Positions 46,994 through 57,843 of a DNA stretch of 64,000 nt are shown piece by piece (within the stretch, counting starts at the first letter, position 1; each line of letters opens with the position of its first letter). The DNA is taken from assembly GCA_024364735.1 (NCBI GenBank), contig JAGFNQ010002615.1:186306-250305 (forward strand), given 5' to 3'. The position numbers were made by a program, and so were the translations under genes. The DNA comes from Boesenbergia rotunda (lineage: Eukaryota; Streptophyta; Magnoliopsida; Zingiberales; Zingiberaceae). The notes beneath the pieces are model-generated. The model was given only the letters and a program-made list of their open reading frames with translations. It had not been told where the DNA came from and made no database searches.

Positions 46994-47597
46994 GGAAATT
47001 TTGTTCTATTTTCTATTTTCCATTTTCTGTTTTCTATTTTCTGATCTAGTTTTCAGAAAACGAAAAATGCGTTTGGTATAATATACTGTAACTCTATTTT
47101 CTAGAAAAGAAAACTGGAAAACGCGTTTGGTATGTTAATATTAAAAATTATAAATAAAATAATTTTTTAAAAAATAAAAATCGATGCAATATTATAATTG
47201 TTTTTAGAAATAATATTTTTTAATCAAAAATTTTTTAAATAATTTTTTAATCAACATTTTCTTTTTTTAATAGATAATTTTTCAATCAACAATATAAAAA
47301 ATATATTTTAAATCTATAAATCATATATTTTAAATATATATTGATATTGATTTTATGCCAACTTGAGTAGCTATTTTAAATCTATAATCTTCCAAACATA
47401 GCCTAAAGTACCGAGAGATGCCTAATGTTGTAAGATGTTTTAATTGTTTCAGTCGTGAAACATTCATCCCAGGTTTTCTGATCAGTAACATAAAATCAGA
47501 TCTAATTTTTTATAGTTCAAAATACCAAGAAACAAAATACAAAATTTCTGTTTTTCCATAAATACTACAGTTAAAGTATTCGAACCCTTAAGAAATT

Positions 47598-48139
47598 GAC
47601 CTCATCTATAAGTGCAACTACAAATTCGTCAGGGTAGCGACCAAGCCCTGCAGTGAGAATAGCAATAAGATGTACTTGACTATATTTCCCCTTGTGAACC
47701 ATCAAGAAGCGCTTTAAGGTGTATGGTTCACATTCGGACCAAGGTAGCTTGCACAGCTGACGCAGAACATGCTCCACTGTCGACTTGTCAAGATCCAAGC
47801 AAATCAGTTTTCTGATATATTGCACAAGGAAAAGAAACTTCCTTAGTGCAGTTCATAGGAATGAACAAAAAAAACGTTCACCAAGTAAAAAAATAATGGA
47901 GGACGAACTTTAGCAACCCGAGCAGAACGCTCAGGAGGCTTGCACAGGTAATAGGCATTTTCAACCAATGTGCTATGACAAGGATTCAAATTTTTCACAT
48001 TTTTCAATCGTATCAGAATCTCCAACATGTTTGCCATGCGTATGGTTGTTTCAGGTGATCGATACAAAAATCGGCCACATGTTTCAAGAAGATTGCAAGC
48101 AACTTCAATGTTATGATGAGTGAAATCATCAAGATAGGC
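47598..48139 (-). pseudogene. UPF2: Captured UPF2 gene fragment (two exons) inside element I
   Basis: Two minus-strand exons encode a piece of UPF2, the nonsense-mediated decay factor that bridges UPF1 and UPF3. Exon 47894-48139 reads through YLDDFTHHNIEVACNLLET, LYRSPETTIRMANMLEIL and YYLCKPPERSARVAKVRPPL; exon 47598-47822 reads QYIRKLI, LRQLCKLPWSECEPY and VHKGKYSQVHLIA. From memory these are highly conserved in plant UPF2, in the third MIF4G region. An intron-like stretch of about 70 bases between them is kept, and acceptor TATTCAG precedes the first exon, so the capture was of genomic DNA. The second exon's acceptor appears mutated (CAA in place of CAG). No start codon or rest of the gene is present. 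Confidence 0.88.
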
Positions 48140-48885
48140 CTGAATAATATTACAGTAAATTAAATTACTGAATTTTCAAATGAATCCCACTTCCTAACAA
48201 ATTGAGGTTACATTACAATGACTGATGAAAGAATAGAAATTGCAGGTATGCCAAGTCAAATCATGTTATCTGTTACCTATTCGACATTCAACATGTATGA
48301 CTCACATAACATAGTGCCTATTTAATACAAGATTTGGTGAAAGAAAACAAGACAAAAAATCCAAATCTACCGCTGTGTCTGCATATCAGGAAAAAGTACA
48401 AAAATAAGAAAAACAATATACAGGACTTGTTTTCTAAGCAATATAAGTTCATGCAGGATTATTAAACTGTAATTCCAGCACATAAGAAATAGTCTGAAAT
48501 TTTTTTTCCTTGATTATTACAAAAAAGTAGGACATTTAAGAACTTAATACATATGCCAACCACCGACGGGCTCTTGGAGTTTCATGTAATGCTACCTATC
48601 TTTTAACTGACATCCTAACTTGGCACCTAATAAAACTCTTTTTGCCCGAACTAACATTAACAAAAATCATATTAAACAATGAAGCATATCATAACAGTGA
48701 AGCATGTCATAACAGTGGGGCTTTGCAACTTACTCAATATCAGTGAAGCATATCATAACAAAAATAAAAACATAGAATTTTCCAAACAAAAATAAGTTAA
48801 ACAACCACTCATAACAAAATCCATCCCACAACTTGTAACAAAAACCTTCCAAAGGCAACCAAAATTCAAAAATAAAAACAGTCAT
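48140..48885. other. Non-coding stretch between the UPF2 fragment and the transposase
   Basis: AT-rich. The part next to the UPF2 exon is probably captured UPF2 intron. A short unit GTGAAGCATATCATAAC is repeated three times at about 48680-48760. No coding signal. Confidence 0.5.
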
Positions 48886-50293
48886 TCATAACAAAATCAA
48901 GAGCCACAGAATGCTAAACCAAACATTAGCTAATTGCGGATGATGCTCAACATAATCATTCCACATATGGCTTGCAATTTCATCACGTATGTGTCCCATC
49001 TGAGTTGTTTGGCTTGGATCAATTGGAACAGGCTCTTGATTATCAAAATCATCTTCAACTCCAGACATGAACATATCATCAGAAGAGTATTCCATAAACA
49101 AATTATCCATTGCATGATGCCGACGTATGAAATTATGCACCACACAACATGCAACTGGAATTAATCTTTGCCTAGTAATTGGATAGTTTGGCATATCTTT
49201 TAAAATTCGAAACCTTGCTTTGAGCACCCCAATGCATCGCTCTATAATATTACGACATGTGCTATGTCTATAATTGAATAACTCTTCCTTCCCTCTTGGT
49301 CTGCCTTGGCGCCGATAATCTCTCAAGTGATAGCGTCGACCTCGATACGGAGCGAGAAACCCCGGCATATTTGGGTAACCAGAATCAACCAGATAAAATT
49401 GATCTGTGAAAATATTCCCATATTAATAATCTAAAACACCAACATAAATGAATATACATATAGAGTTTTTTATATTACTTACCACCGCAAGGCTTAGGAA
49501 AATTATTTTCATGCCTTGTCAGTGCGTCTATGAAAACTCTAGAATCATTTGAGGTCCCCTCCCAGCCCGTATACACAAATGTAAAAAGCATATCGAAGTC
49601 GCATGCAAGCATCACGTTTTGTGTAACAATCATCTTTCTACCACGAAAAGATGTCTGAATTGATGTCGGTGCCCATGCCGATACGTGAGTCTCATCGATA
49701 GCTCCAAGACAATTCTAAAATTACACAACGTCTTAGTAAGAATATATTATTAATGTAACTTGACACATTAGGGTACAATACGTACCTTAAAATATGGAAA
49801 CCACTTGTGATTGTTCAATATGCGAGGATGGACACCATTGTATTCATATGGTCGAATTATATATGTGCCCAATGTACAAACAGCTCGTAAAACTCGCTTG
49901 AACCACTTGCTACAAGTGTACAATGAATGTTGAAATCGATCGGCACATATTCGATGTCGTGTGTTGTGCCCGATGATTAGTAAAAACATAGCAACACCTT
50001 CTTCAACTGTAACTTTTTTCATCTTCCAATAGATTCATCTCTTTTAATGTCTTACAAAAATTCACAAACACATGTTTTGACATACGAAAATTGTCAAAGC
50101 AAACTTGGGGGTGCCCATCAAGTATTTCTTGAATATACATCCTCCCAGTAAGAGATGAAGTCCGACACGGCATCCGATCAATATATCTAAGAAATGGAGT
50201 CATGTCTTGAAAAAAATCATTTGCGAGACCCAAAACTATAAGTAAATTAATATCCGGGCCTAATTCATCATATTCTTCATCAGAGCTTGACAT
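48886..50293 (-). pseudogene. PIF/Harbinger transposase (DDE_4 nuclease), three exons, one frameshift
   Basis: The transposase cuts the element out and reinserts it. Exon 1 starts at ATG 50291-50293 (MSSSDEEYDELGPD) and ends at 49786. Intron 1 (49715-49785) and intron 2 (49404-49482) have GTACGT/TTTTAG and GTAAGT/TTCACAG borders. Exon 2 holds Asp in LGAIDETHVSAW and Asp in WEGTSNDSRVF; exon 3 holds YLVDSGYPNMPGFLAPYRG and Glu in RNIIERCIGVLKARF, completing the DDE triad. The only break I see is one extra A in an A6 run at about 50015-50020, between KEMNLLE and VTVEEGVAMF. An assembly error there is possible. Confidence 0.9.
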
Positions 50294-50598
50294 GGTCTGC
50301 GACACAATGATATTAAAATCAACACACACATGCATAAAATCAATTATAGATTTATCTCAACACACAAATTTCAAAATATCAAACATGTCTTAAACATAGT
50401 CTTTAACATTAAATTTCAAAACATAGTCTTCAACATTAAATTTCAAAATACCAAACATGTCATAAATATTCAAGTAACAAAATCAAACAAACACGCTAGT
50501 CTTCAGCTAGGTAATAAAAGAAATCCCCATGAACTTGCCAACATATAACCCTACACACATTCAACCCTCCTATTTGATGGAATTTTTAGAAAAATTTC

Positions 50599-51571
50599 TC
50601 ATAGACCAGGCTTAAGGAAAGCTTTTGTAGCTTTTGTGTACACTTGGGTAGATAAATTATCCATCTCATTTAAAATTTGCATGCACTTGTCTATAGAGTA
50701 AGGATCATTGAACACGCTAGTTTTAGAAGAGCCGGAAATATCTTGTTCACGTTCTAACTTTGCAGCCCTCAAATCCAGGTATTTTTTCCTAGCAACAGAT
50801 TCTTCACTCAGTTGTTGCAAGGTATTACTCCACTTGTCCATACAAGCCTCATATTTATCAATTTTTGAAAGTTTAGGATCTTTACGTCGATGACTATCGG
50901 ATGATTCAATAGTGCGACGCCTCCGATTATTAAGTTCTCCTCCAACATCCTCATTCTCGTCAACAACTTCGACATATGAGTTAACACCTCTATTAATGAA
51001 TGCATCTTCGAGCTCTCTCTCTTCAACAGATGTGGGAGGCAATTGAGTAGATGCCCTATGCATATCACCTGTTGCAGTTGTCCCACTGAAAATTTCACTA
51101 AGAATGTGGAAATGATCACAACCTTCCTTTCGTATTGACTTGTACTCCTTTTTATTTTTCTGTACAATTGATTACAAAAATTAGCATTTGATTAAATACA
51201 AACATATAATAAAATATATTTGAATGGATAAAAATATTTACCACATAAAATTCTGCCCATAATTCCTCTGGAGCATTCACTTTACCGGTGTCTGGATCCA
51301 TTGTAACACCAATATGTGCAAGCAAGGCAGCAAAAAGTCGATGTCTAGTGCGTAGACGATTCCATTTACCTTTGAGCCTCTCTACACCATAATTCGTCTT
51401 TTTAATCAGATATAATTCTTTGTTGATCTCGTCCCAAACCGTATTAGTGAAGGTAGATGTTTGTAACTTGTTTTGCTTCACTTTTTCATAAATGATCTCA
51501 ACAAACATGGCAACATTAGCCTTTGACCACTCATATTTTTCCATGTCGACACTGGGATTATGCCCTCCCAT
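50599..51571 (-). CDS. Myb/SANT-like protein of PIF/Harbinger (ORF1), two exons
   Basis: The second Harbinger protein, which binds DNA and helps bring the transposase to the nucleus and the ends. Exon 1 (51242-51571) encodes a Myb/SANT-like domain (W in YEWSKANVAMF, VWDEINKEL, LKGKWNRLRTRHRLF). A phase-0 intron (51160-51241, GTAAAT ... TGTACAG) leads to exon 2 (50599-51159), with KEYKSIRKEGC and IFSGTTATG, an Arg-rich possible nuclear signal NNRRRRTIES, and a helical Lys/Glu-rich tail. The spliced protein would be about 296 residues with no stop inside, so this gene looks intact. Confidence 0.88.
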
Positions 51572-52480
51572 ATTGTATTCTTTAAAAAATTACCTTAATA
51601 TTTAGGGAATTTTAATGTAATTCAACAGTAAACGAACCATACAAAAATACTAATATATTGTCAATGTAAATTGCAACTAATATTCAGTGTAACAAAAATT
51701 CAGTAAAATTCAGTATACACAAGAATTACAAGAAAATAAACCAAACAAACAGAAAAATCAATGCTCATTTGATGAGTAGGAGACAATGGCATCATATGAT
51801 TTGATGCCGGAGTTTAAAAATTACTATGAAAGGTAGCCAATCAAAATGTTTTTTTTTTTCATTGTCAATGCCCAAATACAAGTTTCGCTCTAAAGTATGG
51901 TTTATTGCAGCAGATGATGTTTAGTGGCATGCTAGTGTTAACAAATAAAAGAAATCATTCAGTAGTGCTTAAAAATATTAATCTAGGACATTTCAGCGAC
52001 TAGATTAATGATTAAAAATGAAAATATCAAAACATAAACAAGCACCAATTCAACATGACCAACAAAAGAGAAGTGACTGGAATTATCAGTAAATTCAAAA
52101 AAAGAGAAGCGACTAGATTAATGCTCAAGGTTCCAAACTTTTTGATTATGGAAGATTCTGAATAATGGAAGATTCTGATAACAAAGGAACTTGCTAAACT
52201 AAATTCAAAAAACATCTAAGGATAAAAACCTCTTCATGGATCAAAAGATGACACTTCAGGAATGACACAAAGGATGCGTGAAGAGATGCTTTCTCCCATG
52301 TAATTACAAGTATCTTTTACTTGTAATGAATATGTGTATATGCGAAGAAGGGGCAAAAAACACGTATATGGGAAGAGGGGGCAAAACACGTATATGCGAA
52401 GAAGGGGCAAAAGCAGGGGCAAAGGCGATTACCTTCTCTGTTTTGTGCTAAAGCAGGGGCAAAGGCGAGCGAGGGGCGAG
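51572..52480 (-). other. Upstream region of the Myb-like gene, possible leader intron
   Basis: AT-rich and non-coding. On the minus strand AGAGAAG followed by GTAATC at about 52431 looks like a donor and TTTTTTAAAG just before ATG 51571 like an acceptor, so a leader intron is possible. A minisatellite with the unit CGTATATGCGAAGAAGGGGC in two or three copies is at about 52336-52415. Confidence 0.4.
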
Positions 52481-52700
52481 CGATGTGGTCTTGCGGCGAG
52501 ATAGGGCAGGAGAAAGGACTCGGGTTCGAGGAGGGATCGAGGGGTTCGAGAGATGAGATGAAGCGGCGGCGACGATGGTCTTGCGGTGAGATAGGGCAGG
52601 AGAAAGGGAATTGGACAATAGGTCGAGGGAGGAGATGAAGCGGCGAGATAGGTTTTCAAAGAGGGGTTCGAGGGTTCGAGCGAACGGATGAAGCGCATTT
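52481..52700. repeat. GC-rich duplicated segment in element I
   Basis: Much richer in G than its surroundings. The word GGTCTTGCGG followed by GAGATAGGGCAGGAGAAAGG occurs twice, 90 bases apart (about 52487 and 52577), with GAGATGAAGCGGCG also repeated. It may be another captured host 5' region or the promoter/leader of the Myb-like gene. Confidence 0.5.
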
Positions 52701-52908
52701 TCCATTTTCTGCAGTACCGCATTTTCCTTTACTCGCAGTATCGTATTTTTCGTTTTCTAGCACCGCATTCTCCATTTCTCAGAAAATGACATTTTGTCAT
52801 TCTCTATTTTCTTAGAAAATGGCATCTCTATTTCCAGAAAATGAGATTAGAAAATACAAACCAAACAACATTTTCTAAAAAATAAGAAAATAAAAATAGA
52901 AAATGCTT

Positions 52909-52923
52909 AAACCAAACGCCCCC
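52909..52923 (-). repeat. Right terminal inverted repeat of element I
   Basis: AAACCAAACGCCCCC on the plus strand; exact inverse of the left end, followed by the TAA duplication. Confidence 0.92.
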
Positions 52924-55031
52924 TAATATTTTACTTGACTTAGTTTCCTTTTCAGTCTGACACAATCCTAAAAAACCTTGTTAACTACAAGGACATTTCC
53001 TTAAGTATCCTAAAAATTTTCCAAACTCAAGAAATATATTTTTTTCAAATTGAAAAAAATATAGGTTTTTGAAAATGATGATATATAGTTCATGAAGGTA
53101 TAGTAAATAATTCTTTTAATTTGACCTCCCCCTAAACTTGCCCCAGTCCTAGGAAGCTTGTTGACCACAAGTACACTTCCTCTAAGTCTTTAGGGTTTAG
53201 TTCAGATCAAATGAATTATTTCAAAATAACTAATTTCCAAAAAAAAACTTGTCAGAAATTTTTCTTTTGACTTAGACTCCCCCTAAATTTGAAACATCCT
53301 AGGAGTCCTTGTAGATCATAAAGTAGATCTTCCTCTATGTCTTTAGGGTTTATCAAAATCAAATGAGTCATAAACACAATTTTAGAATTTTGAAATGAAG
53401 GTAGTTTGTCAGGCATAATTTTCGAAAAACCATTTTAAAAGATAGAGATTTTTCAACGACAATTTTTAAAAGACATTTTAAAAGATAGTGGTTTTTCAAG
53501 CATAGTTTTTGAAAAATATTTTCAAATGATGTTTTAAAGTACAGTTTTCAAAAAATATTTCAAAAGAATAAAAACACTCTCCTGTACCCGACACCGTTTG
53601 ACTCTATCTAAGTGCCTTAAGAAACTTTAGTATTGTCCTAGAAGGCTAGTGTCTAATTGTGTGAGTCAAACAATTTTTCAAAAGGAATATACTTTTTGAA
53701 AATCTATAATATGTATAAGCAATCAGACAATCATGAAATTCATAAAAACATTATTATGTTGAAGCACTATTTTAAAAATATATTTTTAGAAAAATATTCT
53801 AATCATTTTGAAAAATAATTTTGAAAAATATTTTACAATTTGTTAGTCCTAACATCTCACTCATTTTAGATGTCTCAATACTGCACGCATGGTTGCCTTA
53901 TGGGTGCATTGTGAGATGCTTGAATCATTTTTCTTAATTCATTGTTAAATCTAAGATTTAATTGAAACTTGTGTTAGATTCAAATTTATCAAATAGTAAA
54001 GTGAATTTGATTTTCGGTAATTGGCTTCCAGGTCTTGGCGAGGCACAAGGTCTTCTTTCGCCGTAGCCTTATTGGATCATCAACCCTTTCCTTGACAAAG
54101 TCTTTTATCGAAAATTCATTTTCAAATTACACCTTGAAAATTTTTTGTCTAACTAGCTTAGGTTTTGGATCGGTAGCTTCGGCTAGTTCCACCAGACTAA
54201 ACAGACCAAGTAGAATATACTTGACCTTATTAGAAGGGCTTCCCCAACGTACTATCATCTCACCTCCACCTAATACTAGGTTGTTCAAGTTTCAACTATT
54301 CTTTTTCCTATAGCCATTCTAAATTATGCATAAAATTCAAACATGAATGGCATGACATATATTTAAAGAAAATTGCATATGCACGGCATGACAGTTATGC
54401 ATGAGTCAAACAATTCAAATCATTTTATTTAAGTTTCTAATAATGTATCAAATTTTCGATTTCATACATGTCGTGTGAACCCGCGAATATGCCAACTCAC
54501 TTTGACATATTTAATTTTATTAACTTAATTGTTCCGGTTTGGGTAGGAGTTTATTTAGTTTGAGTTTAAGTTATTTAAGAATTAATTGAAATTTAATTAA
54601 TTAAGATTTAATTGAATTAATTAAGAATTAATATGAATTCGAATGAATTAAGATTTAATTGCATTAATTAAGAATTAAATTGAATTTAAATTAATTATGA
54701 TTTAATTGAATTAATTAAGAATTAATTTTAAATGAATTAACTAAGATTTAATTGCATTAATTAAGAATTAATTTGAATTTAAATTAGTTAAGATTTAATT
54801 GAATTAATTAAGTATTAATTTTAATTGAATTAATTAAGAATTAATTTTAATTTTAATTAATTAAGATTTAATTAAATTAGTTAAGAATCAATTTGAATAA
54901 TTAAGGTTGAATTGATTAATTAATAGTTGTGGGTTTAAGTTCATAATTTTCATTATTTCGAAAATTTCTGACTCATGCACTATTTCTTCCTTATTTATCT
55001 TTTCAAGTTTTTCTAATAATTCAGGTTTATT
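52924..55031 (-). other. Non-coding interior of element F, including a block shared with E
   Basis: Continuation of 46978. CTCCCCCT tracts are at about 53127 and 53278. The block 54021-54290 is related to 30471-30700 of element E. About 54540-54960 is a very AT-rich degenerate array of TTAATTGAATTAATTAAGA-like words. No pol-derived sequence is recognisable. Confidence 0.65.
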
Positions 55032-56282
55032 TTAATTTTTGTGATTTTTATTAACTATGACCTTGATTTCAGAAAATTCCATCTCCTCCTCATCCTCAAA
55101 ATCATATCCTTTAATATCCTCAAAGTAGGTGGAGTATTTTGGGTCACTAGTTAATGTTTTATAATAATTTTCAACATTATCTATGATTAAATTACTATCT
55201 AAATGAATTTTATCTCTATTATCCTCAAGAATATTTTCAACAAGATCATTCTTATCCTCAGAAATATCTTCACTAATTTCAGAGTTATCTTCAGAACTAT
55301 CTTCACTAATATCAGAGTTATCTTCAGAAATATCTTTAAGAATTTCAAATTCGAATTCAGAATTATTCTTAAGATATTCAAATTTGAATTCAGTTTTATC
55401 CTTAAGATTTTCAAATTTGAATTCAGTATTATCCTTAAGATTTTCAAATTTGAATTCAATATTATCCTTAAGATTTTCAAATTTATATTCAGTATTATCC
55501 TTAAGACTTTCAAATTTGAAATTAATCTTAGAGATAATTTTATCAGATCTAATTTCAGAATTAATTTCAGTAATTTTATCAGATCTAATTTCAGAATTAA
55601 TTTCGGTAATAACAGTAAAATTATTGAAATTAATTTCAGTGCAATTATTAGATTTATTTTCAAGATTAATTTCAGTAATTTTATCAGATCTAATTTCAGA
55701 ATTAATTTCAGTAATTTTATCAAATCTAATTTCCGAATTAATTTCGGTAATAACAGTAAAATTATTGGAATTAATTTCAGTACAATTATCAGATCTATTT
55801 TCAAGATTAATTTCAGTAATTTTATCAGATCTAATTTCAGAATTAATTTCGGTAATTTTATCAGATCTAATTTCAGAATTAATTTCGATAATTTTTGAAT
55901 TGACACTACGGATTAAATGGTTAATTTTTGATATTTTAGCATTATTCACAATTTGTAACTAGTCATGCAGAACATTAACTTGACTATTCACAAGATTTAG
56001 CTTTTCAGAAAAATTATCTAAATTATTTAGATAAGCTAGTGTAGGAAATTTAAAAAATTTTGAAACGTAAATTCTGTGTACCTTTGCCGGGCACTTATTT
56101 TTGTAATGTCCATACTTTTCGCATTTGAAGCACCTAATGTGATCTTTGTTCCTCCGAACTCCGGGTGCTGGTACCTCCTTAGCTTCCAGTGAAGAACGAG
56201 TCTTGTGAGTAGGACACTGATTTTTATAGTACCCTCTCTCCCTGCACTTGAAGCATATAACATGAAATTTAAAAATAGACAT
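55032..56282 (-). pseudogene. gag: Reduced gag of element F: two zinc knuckles and a repeat-built coil
   Basis: One minus-strand frame runs 56282-55032 with a single TAG at 55959-55961. It begins almost directly at two knuckles: CFKCRERGYYKNQC, whose His is replaced by Tyr, and intact CFKCEKYGHYKNKC. The capsid part expected before them is missing; only about 90 bases separate this start from the primer-binding site. After the stop come 305 residues made of repeats: KITEINSEIRSD (12 residues, 36 bases), LKDNTEFKFEN (11 residues, 33 bases, about five copies) and an acidic SED-rich part. The repeats would form a charged helical rod. It ends with a short unique tail. Function as a coiled coil is inference. 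Confidence 0.7.
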
Positions 56283-56373
56283 TTAAAAAAAATATACCTG
56301 ATTCACCCCTGGGCTCCCCCTCAACTCCTGGTGTCGTTGCTCCGTCGGCGGTAGTCCGATGAAGAGCGGTCTG

Positions 56374-56385
56374 GCTCTGATACCA
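56374..56385 (-). promoter_or_regulatory. Primer-binding site of element F
   Basis: Minus strand TGGTATCAGAGC, two bases from the LTR end at 56388. Confidence 0.88.
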
Positions 56386-56387
56386 CT

Positions 56388-57843
56388 TGTAGGACCGGCA
56401 CCGTTGATAGAGGGGGGGGTGAATATCGACCGTAGAAATGTTCCACAGAAACTTCTGATCGGACACTTAAGAACAGTCGTTCTAGACAGAGTGTTAGTAG
56501 CAGCGGAAAATAAAACTGAAAGAGTAAACAACACAGCGCACGCGGGATTTACTTGGTTCCCAACCCCCCAGGGTCAGTTCATCCAAGGCCTAAGCACGGG
56601 AACACTCGTCCACTATTGGTCTCCTTTCCGGACTTTCCGGAGGCGGAGAAACCCATCTTACAGTGCAATAATTACAATCAAAATATAGGAAATTAAATGT
56701 AGAATAATTAAAGCAAACCAAAACAAGATTGTCGAAGACTCGGCCGATCTGGACCTCTGAAGTGCTGCGCACTTCCTCCTGGAGCCTCCCGGTCGTAGAG
56801 CCTCGTCTTTAGCGCTTTGTCGTCAGTCTGAATGCTCAGAACGGATCTTGGAAGTTGTGTCTTGAGCCTTGGAGTTGAAGCCCCTTTTATAGGCTTCATA
56901 CAGGCGCCTATGTTGATGGGGGTGCCCTATAGGGCTTGGTCAAACCTTATCTCCGCGCCGAACTCATCGCAGCTGATAGAACCTTTGACCAGGGTACCCT
57001 GGACCTCCCAGGCGCCTGAACGAAAGCTTATCTCTGCTTCGAACTCGCAGCAGAAAATACAGCTTTCAACTTGGGCGCCTGTATCATCCCAGGCGCCTGA
57101 ATGGAAGTCTGTTCTGCCTTCTTCGACTAAAGCAGTTTTTCTTCTTTGACTCAAGCACCCCTGTTGTTGGGGGCGCCTGGATCCTTTTGGGCGCCCCCAT
57201 CAATGGAGGCGCCTAGCTTGGCTGTGTTCCAGCCCCATTGTGTGTTGCTTGTCTGCTTTGTCTTCCATTCTAGGTACCTGCAAGATACAAAAATACAAAG
57301 CAAATATACACACATTCTTAACCTTAAGGACTTGGTTCTGACTTCGGATTTCTACGAAACCCTAGGTTGAACCAACGCAAGTTCCCACCCTCGAGAACGC
57401 GCCTTTCACCTACTCCTTCCAAGAGACAGTTGCCACCCAGTCCTTCGGGTGGACTTTTGCTTAGCCTCCAATACTCTCGGATCTCGAGACGTCCGAACCC
57501 TGACCCGTCTCTACTTCTGTCCTTAGTCATCGCTTTGCTATGTTGCTCAGTCCCTCAGACCAAGACTTCATGCCCAAACCCTAAGTCTAGGACTTTGGTG
57601 CCCAACCCTCGGCTAGGTCTTCGTGCTCAATTCCTTGAACCAGGTCTTCGGTGCCAAACCCTCGACCAGGTCTTCGTGCCCAGTCCTCGACCAGGACTTC
57701 GTGCCCAACTTCCGGTCAGGTCATAACCCTAGGACTTTTCCTGCACACTCAGTAAGCTTGTTAGATCATAACACCACCTTAACTTCTGAACCCTTTGCCA
57801 TTATCAAAACCCAGGTTTGACTTAGGTGTTATCTGCACCAACA
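56388..57843 (-). repeat. Right (5') LTR of element F
   Basis: It begins TGTAGGACCGGCACC on the plus strand with GAGGGGGGGGTGAATA, and ends CTGCACCAACA. On the minus strand TATAAAAGG is at about 56883-56891, with GGCGCC-type palindromic sites upstream (about 56900-57215) and CCTCGACCAGG units at about 57600-57720. The final 120 bases differ from the left LTR. Confidence 0.85.

Larger units (their letters stand above)
46979..52923 (-). mobile_element. Element I: PIF/Harbinger DNA transposon, nearly intact
   Basis: The 5945-base element has terminal inverted repeats GGGGGCGTTTGGTTT at 46979-46993 and 52909-52923 and the 3-bp target duplication TAA at 46976-46978 and 52924-52926, both typical of PIF/Harbinger. 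Subterminal ATTTTCTATTTTC words extend the similarity. It holds the two standard genes, transposase and a Myb-like DNA-binding protein, both on the minus strand. It also holds a captured UPF2 fragment. It inserted into element F. Confidence 0.93.
32901..57843 (-). mobile_element. Element F: pol-less Sirevirus derivative (composite with insertions G and I)
   Basis: Left LTR (32901-34149 plus 45809-46122), polypurine tract, non-coding interior, a reduced gag (55032-56282), primer-binding site and right LTR (56388-57843). No integrase or RT is found in it. Element G interrupts the left LTR and element I the interior, each with perfect target duplications. The outer flanks differ (TTTTA left, ACTAA right), and the last 200-300 bases of the two LTRs on the U3 side are not alike. 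So the two LTRs may come from different insertions joined by recombination. Confidence 0.65.

Noticed and set aside
55203..55962. Plus-strand frames of 192-231 codons opposite the repeat-built gag
   Set aside because: They are by-products of a stop-free 33/36-base repeat; the knuckles and linking frame are on the minus strand.
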